A DNA stretch of 43,637 nt, taken from Oscillatoriales cyanobacterium. GTDB lineage: Bacteria > Cyanobacteriota > Cyanobacteriia > Cyanobacteriales > Microcoleaceae. The translations under genes and the position numbers were made by a program. Below, in pieces: positions 16,950-26,226 of the stretch; the stretch's first letter is position 1, and each line of letters starts with the position of its first letter. The notes beneath the pieces were generated by a model. That model searched no databases and had not been told where the DNA came from. It saw only the letters and a list, made by a program, of their open reading frames with translations. The stretch lies in NCBI GenBank assembly GCA_004292955.1, contig RDXX01000064.1:1-43637 (forward strand), given 5' to 3'.

Positions 16950-17275
16950 AGGAGTACCGCCAATTTATCCGCCAGTTGCTAACCACTCATGCCACAGTCG
17001 ATCCAAATTCAGAATTGGATGTTGAATGTCAGTTGGTGTTCGATACAGAACAAGATCATTACCAAATTTTAGACGTTGGCTGGGAGGGATACAAGCGGAT
17101 TTATAACTGTTTCATTCACTTAGATATCAAGGATGGTAAAATCTGGATTCAACGCAATATGACAGAAGCCGATTTAGGACAAGAATTAGTTGAGATGGGA
17201 GTACCCAAAGAGGATATTATTTTAGGGTTGCATCCACCGTACAAGCGTCCATATACTGGCTATGGAGTTGCTTAG
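16937..17275 (+). CDS. xisI: XisI family protein
   Basis: 112 aa. The start MERIEEYRQFIRQLLTTHA and the blocks YQILDVGWEGYKRIYNCFIHLDIKDGKIWIQRN, MTEADLGQELVEMGVPKEDIILGLHPPYKRPYTGYGVA are typical of XisI (PF08869). It is the obligate neighbour of XisH, and the 13-bp overlap implies translational coupling and equal dosage. In Nostoc, XisH and XisI together control excision of the fdxN element; in most genomes the pair is present in several copies with unknown function. The protein is small, soluble and probably oligomeric. It is normal in length and has no unusual features. Confidence 0.92.
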   Translation: MERIEEYRQFIRQLLTTHATVDPNSELDVECQLVFDTEQDHYQILDVGWEGYKRIYNCFIHLDIKDGKIWIQRNMTEADLGQELVEMGVPKEDIILGLHPPYKRPYTGYGVA

Positions 17276-17483
17276 AAAATGCGTAAGGTTCCCCAGAAAA
17301 ACCTGTTGAAATCGCAATACGGTTTACTTAATGCTTTTTTGTCATTGCGAACGTCCACGCGCGGCAATCGCAGCGTCTATTTTTCACCTCGTTTTTCCAA
17401 CGGACTGTCTTAATCTAAAAGTTAATTTAACTGTCTAACCATTAGCATCGAGACAATTTTGGCATCCCATCAACCCCCCGACT

Positions 17484-18377
17484 TTATTTGGAAGGTTTAG
17501 AAGATTCGGGACTTAAAATCAACAATTGATCGCCGGATTGACTTTGTTGAATCGCCATCACTAGCGGACGAACTTGAGGGTCTTTTTGCTTTGCTTTTGT
17601 TAAAGCCGGAAACAGATAAATCCAGTTTCCTCTCTCCAAAAGCAACCGCCAAACTCTAGGTTTTTCGGGATTATTTCTATCAGTATCTTCCTTCCTTAAC
17701 AAATCATCAAATGAACTTTTATCGCCAATAAATCTATACTTTTCTAGATTGAGTTTGTCATCAAAGATATTATTGAGTTTCCTGCCTAAAGCAATATTCT
17801 CTTCCTTGGCGACTAAAGTAACTACAGGTAAAGTCGAAGCTTCGCCCGCATCGCGTCCGGCATCGGCAATACCTTTGTCGCGAGCAAACCCAAACAAAAC
17901 CACCAATACCAAACTGACAATAATAATTTCGTCAACGAGCGATCGCAATAATTTTATTGAGTTTAATCGATTCAGATTAAATTGTTCCCAAGACTTTAAA
18001 ATCCGGTAAATCGACTTGAATCTTCTGCCGTAAAGATAGGACAGCCACCATGTAATTGTTCGATTAATTTTAGTGGCAACTGTCTTCTGGATACTATTAA
18101 CTAGCCACAAAGTAATATAAATTGCTAGGATTGTTAACAGAAGAGCGATCGCACTTTTAACAATGGTCGATCCATCAGCAAAAAACACCTGAAGTGGCAC
18201 GATAAAAAATGATTGTACTGGTAAATCGAGGGTCATTAGATTGATCTGGAAGTAGGAAAAATAAGACCAGCGATAAATCCAGCCCGTAAAAAACAAAGCG
18301 ATACTAAATAACCCAACAACACTAGCAAATTTGCCTAAAATGTTGGATTCGGGAGTAGGTTGAGGAGAATTAGCCAC
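17484..18377 (-). CDS. Hypothetical integral membrane protein with C-terminal soluble domain
   Basis: 297 aa, family not recognised. The start is GTG (18375-18377), supported by AAGGTGA about 6 bp upstream. Predicted membrane segments lie at about residues 17-35, 53-66 (weak), 75-93 and 149-165. A basic loop (100-147) lies between the last two, and a 130-residue soluble domain of mixed alpha/beta character follows (LPVVTLVAKEENIALGRKLNN onward). It is divergent from a small exported protein with only about 80 bp between the starts, so the two may share regulatory DNA. No transport or enzymatic motif is seen. Confidence 0.65.
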   Translation of the reverse strand: MANSPQPTPESNILGKFASVVGLFSIALFFTGWIYRWSYFSYFQINLMTLDLPVQSFFIVPLQVFFADGSTIVKSAIALLLTILAIYITLWLVNSIQKTVATKINRTITWWLSYLYGRRFKSIYRILKSWEQFNLNRLNSIKLLRSLVDEIIIVSLVLVVLFGFARDKGIADAGRDAGEASTLPVVTLVAKEENIALGRKLNNIFDDKLNLEKYRFIGDKSSFDDLLRKEDTDRNNPEKPRVWRLLLERGNWIYLFPALTKAKQKDPQVRPLVMAIQQSQSGDQLLILSPESSKPSK

Positions 18378-18461
18378 GGAATCACCTTGAAAAAATGTGA
18401 ACTACCATTATATAATACTAACGGGTTTGGGGTTTATCCTTCAAGGGGGTTTAGAGGAAAT

Positions 18462-19067
18462 ATGAAACGCAAAATACTTTCATTTCTAGTTGTAGCACTT
18501 ATTATAGTAACGGCGGGTATGGCCGCACAAGTTAATGCGGCTAGTCAAGGTATCCAGAAACACAATTTGCGATCGGTACAAGCACAGGCTAATACTAGCA
18601 AGCCCATATCCATAGAGTTGCCGACAGATGCAAAAATTTTAATGAATAAGAGCAAAGAAGAACTAAGCGGTCAAGTTGTGAAGATTGATGATAAGTCCCA
18701 GGAATTATCCATCCAGCGAGGAAAGGACAAGATATCGCGTCCCTTCAGTCAAATTAATAAAGTGGTGTTTTCTGACGATCCCAAAGATCGTACAAGTAGT
18801 CAAAATATGCCTCTGAAGGGCGACGTTACTTCAATGAAAGGTCGTCCAGAGACTTGGCCCGATATTCCCATGAACGCTTTTCGCTTGGTAAATCCGAATA
18901 ATGGTCAAGCAGAGGTAAACTTAGGGTCTGTTGTTCCTCCCGATCAGCTAAAAAGTATTCACTCAGTTATGAAGGGAGATGGGCAAAATAAACGAAAATT
19001 TGTCGTAAATGAAATGCAATTTAACGTGCCAAAAAAGACGATGACAATTACAGCGACTCCCTATTAA
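18462..19067 (+). CDS. Small exported hypothetical protein
   Basis: 201 aa. The start MKRKILSFLVVALIIVTAGM is a classical signal peptide with predicted cleavage after VNA (about residue 27). AGAGGAAA at 18453-18460 fixes this start; the open frame extends 34 codons upstream without support. The mature protein has a segment (about 60-95) with the pattern ELSGQVVKIDDKSQELSIQRG followed by INKVVF, like a small SH3-like or Sm-like beta barrel. The C-terminal half is a Lys-rich region ending in beta-strand-like KTMTITATPY. The family is not recognised. It precedes the exported TPR-CHAT gene on the same strand, but a 445-bp gap makes one operon unlikely. Confidence 0.65.
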   Translation: MKRKILSFLVVALIIVTAGMAAQVNAASQGIQKHNLRSVQAQANTSKPISIELPTDAKILMNKSKEELSGQVVKIDDKSQELSIQRGKDKISRPFSQINKVVFSDDPKDRTSSQNMPLKGDVTSMKGRPETWPDIPMNAFRLVNPNNGQAEVNLGSVVPPDQLKSIHSVMKGDGQNKRKFVVNEMQFNVPKKTMTITATPY

Positions 19068-19512
19068 GTCCGTCGCGTCGTCAGAAACCGGGCTTTTTAC
19101 AAGAATGTTTCGTTGTTACCCGCAGATTTGATAGACTTTGGCTTCGCTCAGTGCTTTGGTCAGAGTCTGTAAATTCTGTAGAATTAAAATCCCAACTCTC
19201 TTTAACGTACTTTCGGAACCAACTAAGATGTTAGTCATTTAAATTTATTGCCTCAATCCCTTGCAATATAGGGTCTAGCCCACAAATAGTGCAGTTTGAA
19301 TGTCGAACAGCTTAGACCAATTCTGAATGCAAACAATCTGGTCTTCGTAACGAATAATGTGTCAGACTTTGCCGATCATCTCGACTTACAAATAGAAAAC
19401 TGGTATGTCTCAATATCTCTTGCTCATCGCAGAAGCAATGGTGGAAGGGATATCCATATTAAGTAAAGATTCTGCATTTGATGCCTATCCTATTAATCAA
19501 ATTTGGTGAATT
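19068..19512. other. Intergenic region, little recognised
   Basis: 445 bp between the exported protein and the CHAT gene. One GAAACCGGGCTTTTT arm of the AGAAACCCGG repeat family lies near 19083-19098 and could act as a terminator for the upstream gene. No further gene, tandem repeat or clear promoter is seen. GGTGA near 19503 is a plausible ribosome-binding site for the next gene. Confidence 0.4.
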
Positions 19513-22119
19513 ATGAAAATGATGAAACGACTTATCCCTAGTGTTTTGGTTTTGGGTGTCTGTCTAACTCCTCTGACTGTGCCAATGATGGTTCAACCTA
19601 GTTCGGTGCAAAGTCAAGATTCACAATATGCAAAATTAAAGTCACTTAGACACAAAGCAACAGAAGAGACACAAAAACAACCCGAACAAGCGCTAGCAAC
19701 ATGGGAGGAAGTTCAAGCCATTGCGCGACAAATTCCAGATATAGACAATCAAGCCGTAGCACTCAATGGCATTGGTGAAGCCTACAACAGGCTCTCCAAG
19801 ATGACAGAAGCATTGGAATCTTTTAAAAAAGCTTTATCAATTCTGCCACCAGAAGGGGATAGTGCGGCGAAAGCTGGTACTTTGAAGAATATTGGTATGC
19901 TGTACAACAGCATTTCTCAGCAGACAGAAGCATTAAAATACTTAGATCGGGCTTTACAAATGACAAAAAATATAGAGAATAAAGATTTACTAATAACAGA
20001 AAGAGTGAACAATCGCGAAGAGCAAGCTCATATTTTGATTGTTATCGGTCAAGTATACAATAGCATTTACCAACAGGAAAAAGCATTAAAAAATTTTCAT
20101 GATGCTTCACTAATTATGGAAGAAACAAAAAATCTTGCTGGGAAAGCTGTTACGTTGAATGATATGGGTGTAGCATACAAAATCATGTCCAAAGGAAAAG
20201 AAGAAAAAAAGTTTGCAAAAATAACATTACTAGACAAAGCATTAAAAAGTTTTGAAAAAGCTTTAGAAATCAGAGGAGAAGGAGATAATAGCCCAGAAAA
20301 AGCGACTATCTTATCTAATATTGGTGAAGTTTATAATAACAAAAACCAACCACTAAAAGCATTAGAATTTTTGGAAAAAGCTTTAACAATTACGGAGGCA
20401 TTTCCCTATCGCGCCGGGAAAGCTGTTACTTTGAATCAGATGGGTATAGCGCACAAAATCATGTCCCCGCCACAAAAAGCATTAGAATATTTGCAACGAT
20501 CTTTAGCAATTACGAATGAAATTGGCTATCGTGCCGGGGCAGCAGATACTTTTAGTAATATTGCTGAAGTATACCGAGATATGAAACAACCGGATCAAGC
20601 GATCGACAATTGGGAGAAATCTGTCAAAATTACTTTAGAAATTCGGAGAGACTTACGGCGAGAAAATAGACGAAAGTTTCTAGAAGCTGAAAGCGGGCCA
20701 GCGATCGCCCTTACCTCCCTTCTCATCGACCAAAACGACCAAAACCAAGACTATCGCGCTTTCCAATGGATCAACATCGCCACCACAGCCGATCTCGCCG
20801 ACTACACCCGTTTAATTGGCGCCAAAGTTAAAGATCACGAAGCACAAAAAGCCATTAACGAGTTGGATGAAAAAAATAAAGAACTCCAATACCTTCGCAG
20901 CCAACTTCAAGGCAATTTGTCAGAAAATCTCTCAAAAGATATCCCCGAAAAAATACGGAAAGTAGAAGCAGAATTTAACAAGGAAGCTGAACACAGTCGT
21001 GCCCTATTCCCAGAAGTCGCCGAACTATTTGAAACCACACCCAAAGACATCGACCAACTGAAAGCAAGTATCGCACGAGATACCGTTGTCATTCAACCCG
21101 TCTTGCTGGAAAATGTCAGAGGTGTCCCCAATACGATCGCCTTATTTGTCTTAACAAAAGACTATTTAACGGTTCAAAAAGTTCCGATTCAACCCAAACA
21201 ATTCGACAAACTACTCACCGAACACCGCGGAGAAATATCAAACTTTTTATCCGCCGCAAATAAGTACCAAGAAACTGGCGGCAAACTATACGACTTCCTA
21301 ATTCGCCCTGTAGAAGAAAAAATACAGGCATTGTCTCCCAAACAATTGAGCATTATCGCCACAGGAAAATTGCGTTATATCCCATTTGAAACGCTGTATG
21401 ACACAAAAAAAAATCAATTCCTGATCCAGAAATATCCCATCAACTATCTCACCCGTATTTCCAAAATGACAATACCGGATTCAACTTTACGAGGCCCAGT
21501 CTTAGCATTAGGAAATCCCGTCACTCGTGCCCCCTACAATTTACCAAATTCAAAACGGGAAGTTGAGACAATCACCCAAATTATTCCCAATAGTCTACCC
21601 CGTACCGGCAATGCAGCAACCCTCAAAGAATTCAAAGATCAAGCACGCCACTTTCCCTTTTTGCACCTAGCAACTCACGGCTGTTTTCAACCTAAAGGCT
21701 GCTGCTTGCTTAAATCTCCCAATTGTAAGCAACCCGACAGAGTTGATTTAAAGCCGAATACTATCCTGTTTGCGAATAATGAAGAATTTAATATTGGCGA
21801 TGCCGCCTTATTGAGATTGGAAAACACGAGACTCCTGACATTAAGCGCGTGTCAAACTGCAATAGAAACTAACTATAACGATGAAGAAATATCGGGAGTT
21901 GCCTATGTATTTGAGCGTGCGGGTGCACGAGCTGTGATTGCGAGTCTGTGGAATGTTTCGGATTCATCTACTAAAGTTTTGATGGTTCAATTTTATCAGA
22001 ATATCAATAAAGGGATGAGTAAAAATGAAGCTTTGCAACAAGCTGAGTTGAGTCTAATAAAGGATAATTTCCATCCGTTTTATTGGTCGCCGTTTATTTT
22101 AATTGGCGATCCGCGGTAG
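19513..22119 (+). CDS. Exported TPR-CHAT domain protein
   Basis: 868 aa. A signal peptide (residues 1-30; MKMMKRLIPSVLVLGVCLTP) is followed by six or so tetratricopeptide repeats (about 60-370, with AVALNGIGEAYN and EALESFKKAL-type units), a helical linker, and a C-terminal CHAT domain (about 590-868). The caspase-like dyad is intact: His722 in LHLATHG and Cys780 in LSACQTA. The downstream GVAYVFERAGARAVIASLWNVSD and FYWSPFILIGDPR blocks are typical. CHAT proteins are clan CD protease-like; some cleave protein targets in defence or cell death, but most cyanobacterial ones are uncharacterised. Export would place this one in the periplasm or outside. A Cys-rich stretch (CFQPKGCCLLKSPNC) directly follows the catalytic His. 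Start alternatives at the Met codons 2-9 bp downstream are possible. Confidence 0.88.
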   Translation: MKMMKRLIPSVLVLGVCLTPLTVPMMVQPSSVQSQDSQYAKLKSLRHKATEETQKQPEQALATWEEVQAIARQIPDIDNQAVALNGIGEAYNRLSKMTEALESFKKALSILPPEGDSAAKAGTLKNIGMLYNSISQQTEALKYLDRALQMTKNIENKDLLITERVNNREEQAHILIVIGQVYNSIYQQEKALKNFHDASLIMEETKNLAGKAVTLNDMGVAYKIMSKGKEEKKFAKITLLDKALKSFEKALEIRGEGDNSPEKATILSNIGEVYNNKNQPLKALEFLEKALTITEAFPYRAGKAVTLNQMGIAHKIMSPPQKALEYLQRSLAITNEIGYRAGAADTFSNIAEVYRDMKQPDQAIDNWEKSVKITLEIRRDLRRENRRKFLEAESGPAIALTSLLIDQNDQNQDYRAFQWINIATTADLADYTRLIGAKVKDHEAQKAINELDEKNKELQYLRSQLQGNLSENLSKDIPEKIRKVEAEFNKEAEHSRALFPEVAELFETTPKDIDQLKASIARDTVVIQPVLLENVRGVPNTIALFVLTKDYLTVQKVPIQPKQFDKLLTEHRGEISNFLSAANKYQETGGKLYDFLIRPVEEKIQALSPKQLSIIATGKLRYIPFETLYDTKKNQFLIQKYPINYLTRISKMTIPDSTLRGPVLALGNPVTRAPYNLPNSKREVETITQIIPNSLPRTGNAATLKEFKDQARHFPFLHLATHGCFQPKGCCLLKSPNCKQPDRVDLKPNTILFANNEEFNIGDAALLRLENTRLLTLSACQTAIETNYNDEEISGVAYVFERAGARAVIASLWNVSDSSTKVLMVQFYQNINKGMSKNEALQQAELSLIKDNFHPFYWSPFILIGDPR

Positions 22120-22792
22120 TTGAAATTCGGCGGTGGTTGAAATTCGGTTGAAACCGGGCGGTTGAAATCCGGCGGTTGGAAACCGCATCTACAGAAACAA
22201 AACCCGACGAAAGCGGGTTGAAGAGTTGACAGTTAAATTACATTATCTTCAGTCCGCTTGGCATGGACATCGTATAAAATCTTATATAGCCTTTCTCAAA
22301 AAGATGGATGATGTATAACTGACAGCTTACATAACCCTTAAACTAAGAGGGCTAAAGCCCAACAACGTACCTCATCTTTCTGATAACCGTTATATTTGGC
22401 ATCCAAAAAATGCGATCGCACAACGAATCGCCCAAACCGGCCCAACTAAATTTATACGCGCAAGACGGCAAATACAACACAACGTATACGGTTTGCCACA
22501 ATGCCCGAATCGATCGCACGCCCTACATTAGGAAGAGTAAAGAAAAGCAGTCCAAAGCTGTAGCAGTACAAGCCTCACCGATGCAACCGTCCCCCAACAG
22601 GTTCGGTAAATACACCTTCATCGCAAGGTCTAACCGCCCGCAGTATAGAGATAAGCACCCTATCGAAGACTGTTGTATTAAAGCAGAGCTGACTACCCGT
22701 AAACCGCGAAGTAGAATCGCAGTTCTGAATAACCAGACTATCACACAGATAGAAAACCAAAATTTTGTAGAGATTGGAGCCGGAACACCCCT
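22120..22792. other. Long region upstream of dnaK with GGTTGAAACCG repeat element
   Basis: 673 bp without a convincing gene. The left part (22120-22225) is built from GGTTGAAATTCGG/GGTTGAAACCGGGCGG-type repeats and ends in an AACCCG...CGGGTT hairpin; related elements occur at 24785-24845 and 30897-31036. The right part probably contains the dnaK promoter and a long leader. A 131-codon open frame (22410-22805) overlaps the dnaK start; it has no family resemblance, many basic and Asn residues and no good RBS, so I do not call it. No CIRCE element is seen. Confidence 0.5.
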
Positions 22793-24691
22793 ATGGGAAA
22801 AGTAGTTGGAATTGACTTAGGTACGACAAACTCCTGCGTCGCAGTTATGGAAGGCGGCAAACCCACCGTCATAGCCAACGCCGAAGGGGGTCGCACCACA
22901 CCTTCCGTAGTAGCATATGCTAAAAATGGCGATCAACTCGTCGGACAAATCGCCAAGCGTCAAGCCGTGATGAACGCCGAAAACACCTTTTACTCAGTAA
23001 AACGGTTTATCGGGCGTCGGGTTGACGAAGTAACCCACGAAACCACAGAAGTTTCCTACAAAGTCCTGAAAGTCGGCAACAGCCTCAAACTCGACTGTCC
23101 CGCCCGCGGCAAGCAATTTGCTCCCGAAGAAATTTCCGCGCAAGTGTTGCGTAAACTCGTAGAAGATGCCAGCAAATACCTCGGCGAAACTGTTACCCAA
23201 GCGGTAATTACAGTACCCGCTTACTTCAACGATTCCCAGCGCCAAGCTACTAAAGACGCGGGAAAAATTGCCGGTATTGAAGTTCTGCGGATTATTAACG
23301 AACCTACAGCAGCCGCTTTAGCCTACGGATTAGATAAAAAGAGCAACGAAACCATCCTCGTATTTGACTTGGGCGGCGGTACTTTCGACGTATCAATTCT
23401 CGAAGTCGGCGACGGCGTATTTGAAGTGCTAGCAACTTCTGGAGACACTCACCTCGGTGGTGACGACTTCGACAAAAAAATTGTTGATTTCATCGCCGGA
23501 GAATTCCAAAGAGCCGAAGGAATTGACCTCCGCAAAGATAAACAAGCACTGCAACGCCTGACGGAAGCAGCCGAAAAAGCCAAGATTGAACTTTCGAGCG
23601 TTACCCAAGCAGAAATCAACTTGCCGTTTATTACCGCAACTCAAGACGGCCCAAAACACTTGGACACCACCTTGACGCGGGCCAAGTTTGAAGAACTTTG
23701 TTCAGATTTGATCGATCGCTCTCGCATTCCCGTAGAAAACGCAATCCGCGACGCCAAACTCGACAAATCAGCAATTAATGAAGTTGTCTTAGTTGGCGGT
23801 TCTACACGCATTCCAGCCGTGCAAGAACTCGTCAAAAAAATCCTCGGAAAAGACCCCAACCAAACGGTAAACCCGGATGAAGTGGTCGCAGTCGGTGCCG
23901 CAATTCAAGCTGGCGTGCTCGCAGGCGAAGTCAAAGACATCCTGTTGCTCGACGTTACCCCGCTGTCTCTGGGCGTCGAAACCTTGGGCGGCGTGATGAC
24001 CAAAATCATTCCCCGCAACACCACAATTCCTACCAAGAAGTCGGAAACTTTCTCGACTGCTGTAGACGGCCAAACAAACGTGGAAATTCACGTTTTGCAA
24101 GGCGAACGGGAAATGGCAAACGATAACAAAGATTTGGGAACTTTCCGTTTAGATGGAGTTCCCCCAGCTCCCCGTGGCGTACCTCAAATTGAAGTTACAT
24201 TTGATATCGATGCTAACGGTATTTTGAATGTAGCTGCTAAGGATAAAGGTACTGGTAAGGAACAATCTATCAGCATTACCGGTGCTTCTACTTTGCCTAG
24301 CAATGAAGTCGATCGCATGGTTCGGGAAGCCGAATCGAATGCGGCTGCTGACAAAGAACGTCGCGAACGGATCGATCGCAAAAACCAAGCCGATTCTCAA
24401 GCCTACCAAATCGAGAAGCAGTTGGCAGAATTGGGCGATAAAGTTCCTGCTGATGACAAAACCAAGATTGAAGGCTTGCTAAAAGACTTGCGGGCTGCGA
24501 TCGAAAGTGAAGATGACGATCGTATCAAAACCTTAACAACAGAGTTGCAGCAAGCATTCTACGCAGTCAGCAGCAACCTTTACCAGCAAGCAGGCGGCCC
24601 CACTGACGGCCCTGGTGGCCCTGGAGACGGCGGCCCGACTGGCGGCGGCGACGACGTGATTGACGCCGACTTCACCGAAGGCAACAAATAG
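22793..24691 (+). CDS. dnaK: Molecular chaperone DnaK (Hsp70)
   Basis: 632 aa. It is an ATP-dependent chaperone that binds exposed hydrophobic peptides with DnaJ and GrpE. The N-terminal nucleotide-binding domain starts [17 protein letters not shown] and shows [24 protein letters not shown] and [11 protein letters not shown]. The substrate-binding domain includes [31 protein letters not shown], and the tail is Gly/Pro-rich, ending in [13 protein letters not shown]. The length is normal for a cyanobacterial DnaK2-type protein. The ATG at 22793 follows a GGAG-containing leader at about 15 bp. No dnaJ or grpE lies next to it; it looks monocistronic, closed by the hairpin at 24724-24757. The tail keeps the acidic end typical of bacterial DnaK. 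Confidence 0.98.
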   Translation: MGKVVGIDLGTTNSCVAVMEGGKPTVIANAEGGRTTPSVVAYAKNGDQLVGQIAKRQAVMNAENTFYSVKRFIGRRVDEVTHETTEVSYKVLKVGNSLKLDCPARGKQFAPEEISAQVLRKLVEDASKYLGETVTQAVITVPAYFNDSQRQATKDAGKIAGIEVLRIINEPTAAALAYGLDKKSNETILVFDLGGGTFDVSILEVGDGVFEVLATSGDTHLGGDDFDKKIVDFIAGEFQRAEGIDLRKDKQALQRLTEAAEKAKIELSSVTQAEINLPFITATQDGPKHLDTTLTRAKFEELCSDLIDRSRIPVENAIRDAKLDKSAINEVVLVGGSTRIPAVQELVKKILGKDPNQTVNPDEVVAVGAAIQAGVLAGEVKDILLLDVTPLSLGVETLGGVMTKIIPRNTTIPTKKSETFSTAVDGQTNVEIHVLQGEREMANDNKDLGTFRLDGVPPAPRGVPQIEVTFDIDANGILNVAAKDKGTGKEQSISITGASTLPSNEVDRMVREAESNAAADKERRERIDRKNQADSQAYQIEKQLAELGDKVPADDKTKIEGLLKDLRAAIESEDDDRIKTLTTELQQAFYAVSSNLYQQAGGPTDGPGGPGDGGPTGGGDDVIDADFTEGNK

Positions 24692-24723
24692 TAGGCTAAA
24701 CTAACAGCCAGCAGCTAGAAGCA

Positions 24724-24757
24724 AGAAACCCGGTTTTGAATAGAGACCGGGTTTCTC
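24724..24757 (+). terminator. Hairpin downstream of dnaK
   Basis: AGAAACCCGG (24724-24733) pairs with CCGGGTTTCT (24748-24757) across a short loop, 33 bp after the dnaK stop. It is a member of the AGAAACCCGGTTT repeat family and probably also serves as terminator; no long U-tract follows. Confidence 0.55.
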
Positions 24758-24784
24758 TGTATGATAAAAGTTAACACCTTCATG

Positions 24785-24845
24785 ATTCGGCGATTGAAAT
24801 CGCTTCTACAAAAACGAAGTCCGCCTCCGCGGACTAAGAAATAAA
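24785..24845. repeat. Partial GGCGGTTGAAACCGC-type repeat
   Basis: The stretch CGGCGATTGAAATCGCTTC is followed by AAAAACGAAGTCCGCCTCCGCGGACT, with a small GTCCGC/GCGGAC hairpin. It is a partial copy of the element seen complete at 30897-31036. Confidence 0.6.
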
Positions 24846-24861
24846 GTCAGGAGTAATCTAA

Positions 24862-25377
24862 ATGTCTCGTCCTCCTATACAAAATTCATCCGCAAACACT
24901 CCCAACAAATCTCAGGCTGCATCCTTGCGCCGACTCCGCCGCATCAGTCATTTACTAGACAATGCAATTCCGATTCCCGGCACAAAATACCGCATCGGAC
25001 TCGATCCAATATTAGGATTGATACCGGGTGGCGGCGATTTAGTTGGTTCAATTTTTGCAGGTTATGTAGTTTTCAAATCCGCTCAAATGGGAGTGCCGCA
25101 AGAGACTTTAGTAAAGATGGCCGCTAACATCGTATTTGATACAGTTGCTGGCACTGTACCAGTTGCCGGAGACTTGTTAGATGTTGCTTGGAAAGCTAAT
25201 ATCAAAAATATCGAATTGCTGGATGCTCATTTAGGTTCGCCTGAACCGGCTGGAAAAAAAGCTGATTGGTTGTTTGTGGTGGCTTTGCTGTTGGGTTTGA
25301 CGTTGATTGTTGGTAGTGTAATTTTCTTGAGCGTGATGTTTTTTGGGTGGGTGTTTAAAGCTTTGACTGGCGGTTGA
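24862..25377 (+). CDS. DUF4112 membrane protein
   Basis: 171 aa. Residues about 25-125 match DUF4112 (PF13430): RRISHLLDNAIPIPGTKYRIGLDPILGLIPGGGDLVG, then NIVFDTVAGTVPVAGDLLDVAWKANIKN. Two hydrophobic stretches occur within the domain (about 53-75 and 90-108), and a strong C-terminal membrane helix pair follows at about 132-168 (WLFVVALLLGLTLIVGSVIF). Function is unknown; the Gly/Pro-rich loops are conserved in the family. AGGAG upstream (about 24849) supports the ATG. It lies 170 bp after dnaK across a terminator-like hairpin, so it is probably transcribed separately. Confidence 0.88.
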   Translation: MSRPPIQNSSANTPNKSQAASLRRLRRISHLLDNAIPIPGTKYRIGLDPILGLIPGGGDLVGSIFAGYVVFKSAQMGVPQETLVKMAANIVFDTVAGTVPVAGDLLDVAWKANIKNIELLDAHLGSPEPAGKKADWLFVVALLLGLTLIVGSVIFLSVMFFGWVFKALTGG

Positions 25378-25439
25378 TGTTGAGTTTTGGGGTAGGGAAA
25401 CAGCATTGCTGTGTCCTTTTTAGGACTTCGCACGGGGTT

Positions 25440-25506
25440 CAGAAACCGAGTTTTTTCCGAGCATACTCATTGCAGTCCCAGATATGGTCAAAAACCCGGT
25501 TTCTTC
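25440..25506. repeat. AGAAACCGAG/AAACCCGGTTTCTT inverted repeat
   Basis: An arm CAGAAACCGAGTTTTTT (about 25439) and its near complement AAAACCCGGTTTCTTC (about 25491) lie between two convergent genes. It belongs to the AGAAACCCGGTTT family and may terminate both. Confidence 0.6.
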
Positions 25507-25545
25507 GTAGCAGCGCGTTAGTTATGTCTGAATTTCTGAATAATT

Positions 25546-26211
25546 TTAGGGTAAAAGTAAGAGACTTGCGATCGCGGGCAACAATTTACTGCAAGCTTCC
25601 ACCAACGTCGCCGCACTCGGTAAACCAGCAAGAATACCTTTCAGCATTGTCATGGCTGTTTCCCCCGCCTCTTGCATTGTGCTTTCTTGGGGATTTTTCC
25701 CTACTTCTGCCAAGGATTTTACCTGTTTCAAGGCCACAGCTTTATTCTTATCAGATAAATTAGTATCAGCCTCGATCGCTGTTTGTAACTCAGTCAACAA
25801 TTCTTTGATTCCCGGCTTGTCACTTTGAGGAGAGGCTGGTAGCTGGCCGATCGTGTTGGTAACTATACCGCTGATCTCGCCTATGTTCAATGTTGACCCA
25901 GTAACGTCTCCCCCAACATTGATATTTTTGCTGCTACTGTCAGTCATAGATTTACTCTTTGATGTAGATTTTACTTCATTATTATTATAGATTATTAATT
26001 CTTTTTGTGCTAAAGCCATATTAAGTTTTCTTAAATATAAGATTTGTTCGCTATAGTCTTGGATTTTACTGTTTTTAATAGCGATTTCTTGGCAACAGCC
26101 TTGAATTTCCTTGTCTTTAACAGCGATTTCTAATTTATGTCTTTGCATTAATTCTCTAATTTTTGCTTCACACTTTTGTTTCAGCCGAGCCAGTTCTTCC
26201 TCATTTGACAT
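25546..26211 (-). CDS. Coiled-coil protein with GSTLNIG motif, partner of the pentapeptide membrane protein
   Basis: 221 aa. Residues 1-75 form a charged coiled coil (EEELARLKQKCEAKIRELMQ and KDKEIQGCCQEIAIKNSKIQ). A Ser/Lys linker and the motif NVGGDVTGSTLNIGEISGIVTN (about 95-116) follow. The C-terminal domain (about 130-221) is helical: a helix pair LLTELQTAIEADTNLSDKNK, and a hydrophobic end LLPAIASLLLLP that may insert in a membrane or pack in an oligomer. The same motif, as LAGDAIGSTLNIGNIEGTVTN, occurs in the adjacent upstream gene. The gap between the genes is 15 bp, so they form an operon. From memory, a similar C-terminal module ends some cyanobacterial pentapeptide-repeat proteins, sometimes fused rather than split. 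Function is unknown. Confidence 0.75.
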   Translation of the reverse strand: MSNEEELARLKQKCEAKIRELMQRHKLEIAVKDKEIQGCCQEIAIKNSKIQDYSEQILYLRKLNMALAQKELIIYNNNEVKSTSKSKSMTDSSSKNINVGGDVTGSTLNIGEISGIVTNTIGQLPASPQSDKPGIKELLTELQTAIEADTNLSDKNKAVALKQVKSLAEVGKNPQESTMQEAGETAMTMLKGILAGLPSAATLVEACSKLLPAIASLLLLP

Positions 26212-26226
26212 AAACTAAAAAGGAAT

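Noticed and set aside
22410..22805. 131-codon frame upstream of dnaK, overlapping its start
   Set aside because: No family resemblance, basic and low-complexity composition, no ribosome-binding site, and it would overlap dnaK by 13 bp in another frame. More likely the dnaK leader.
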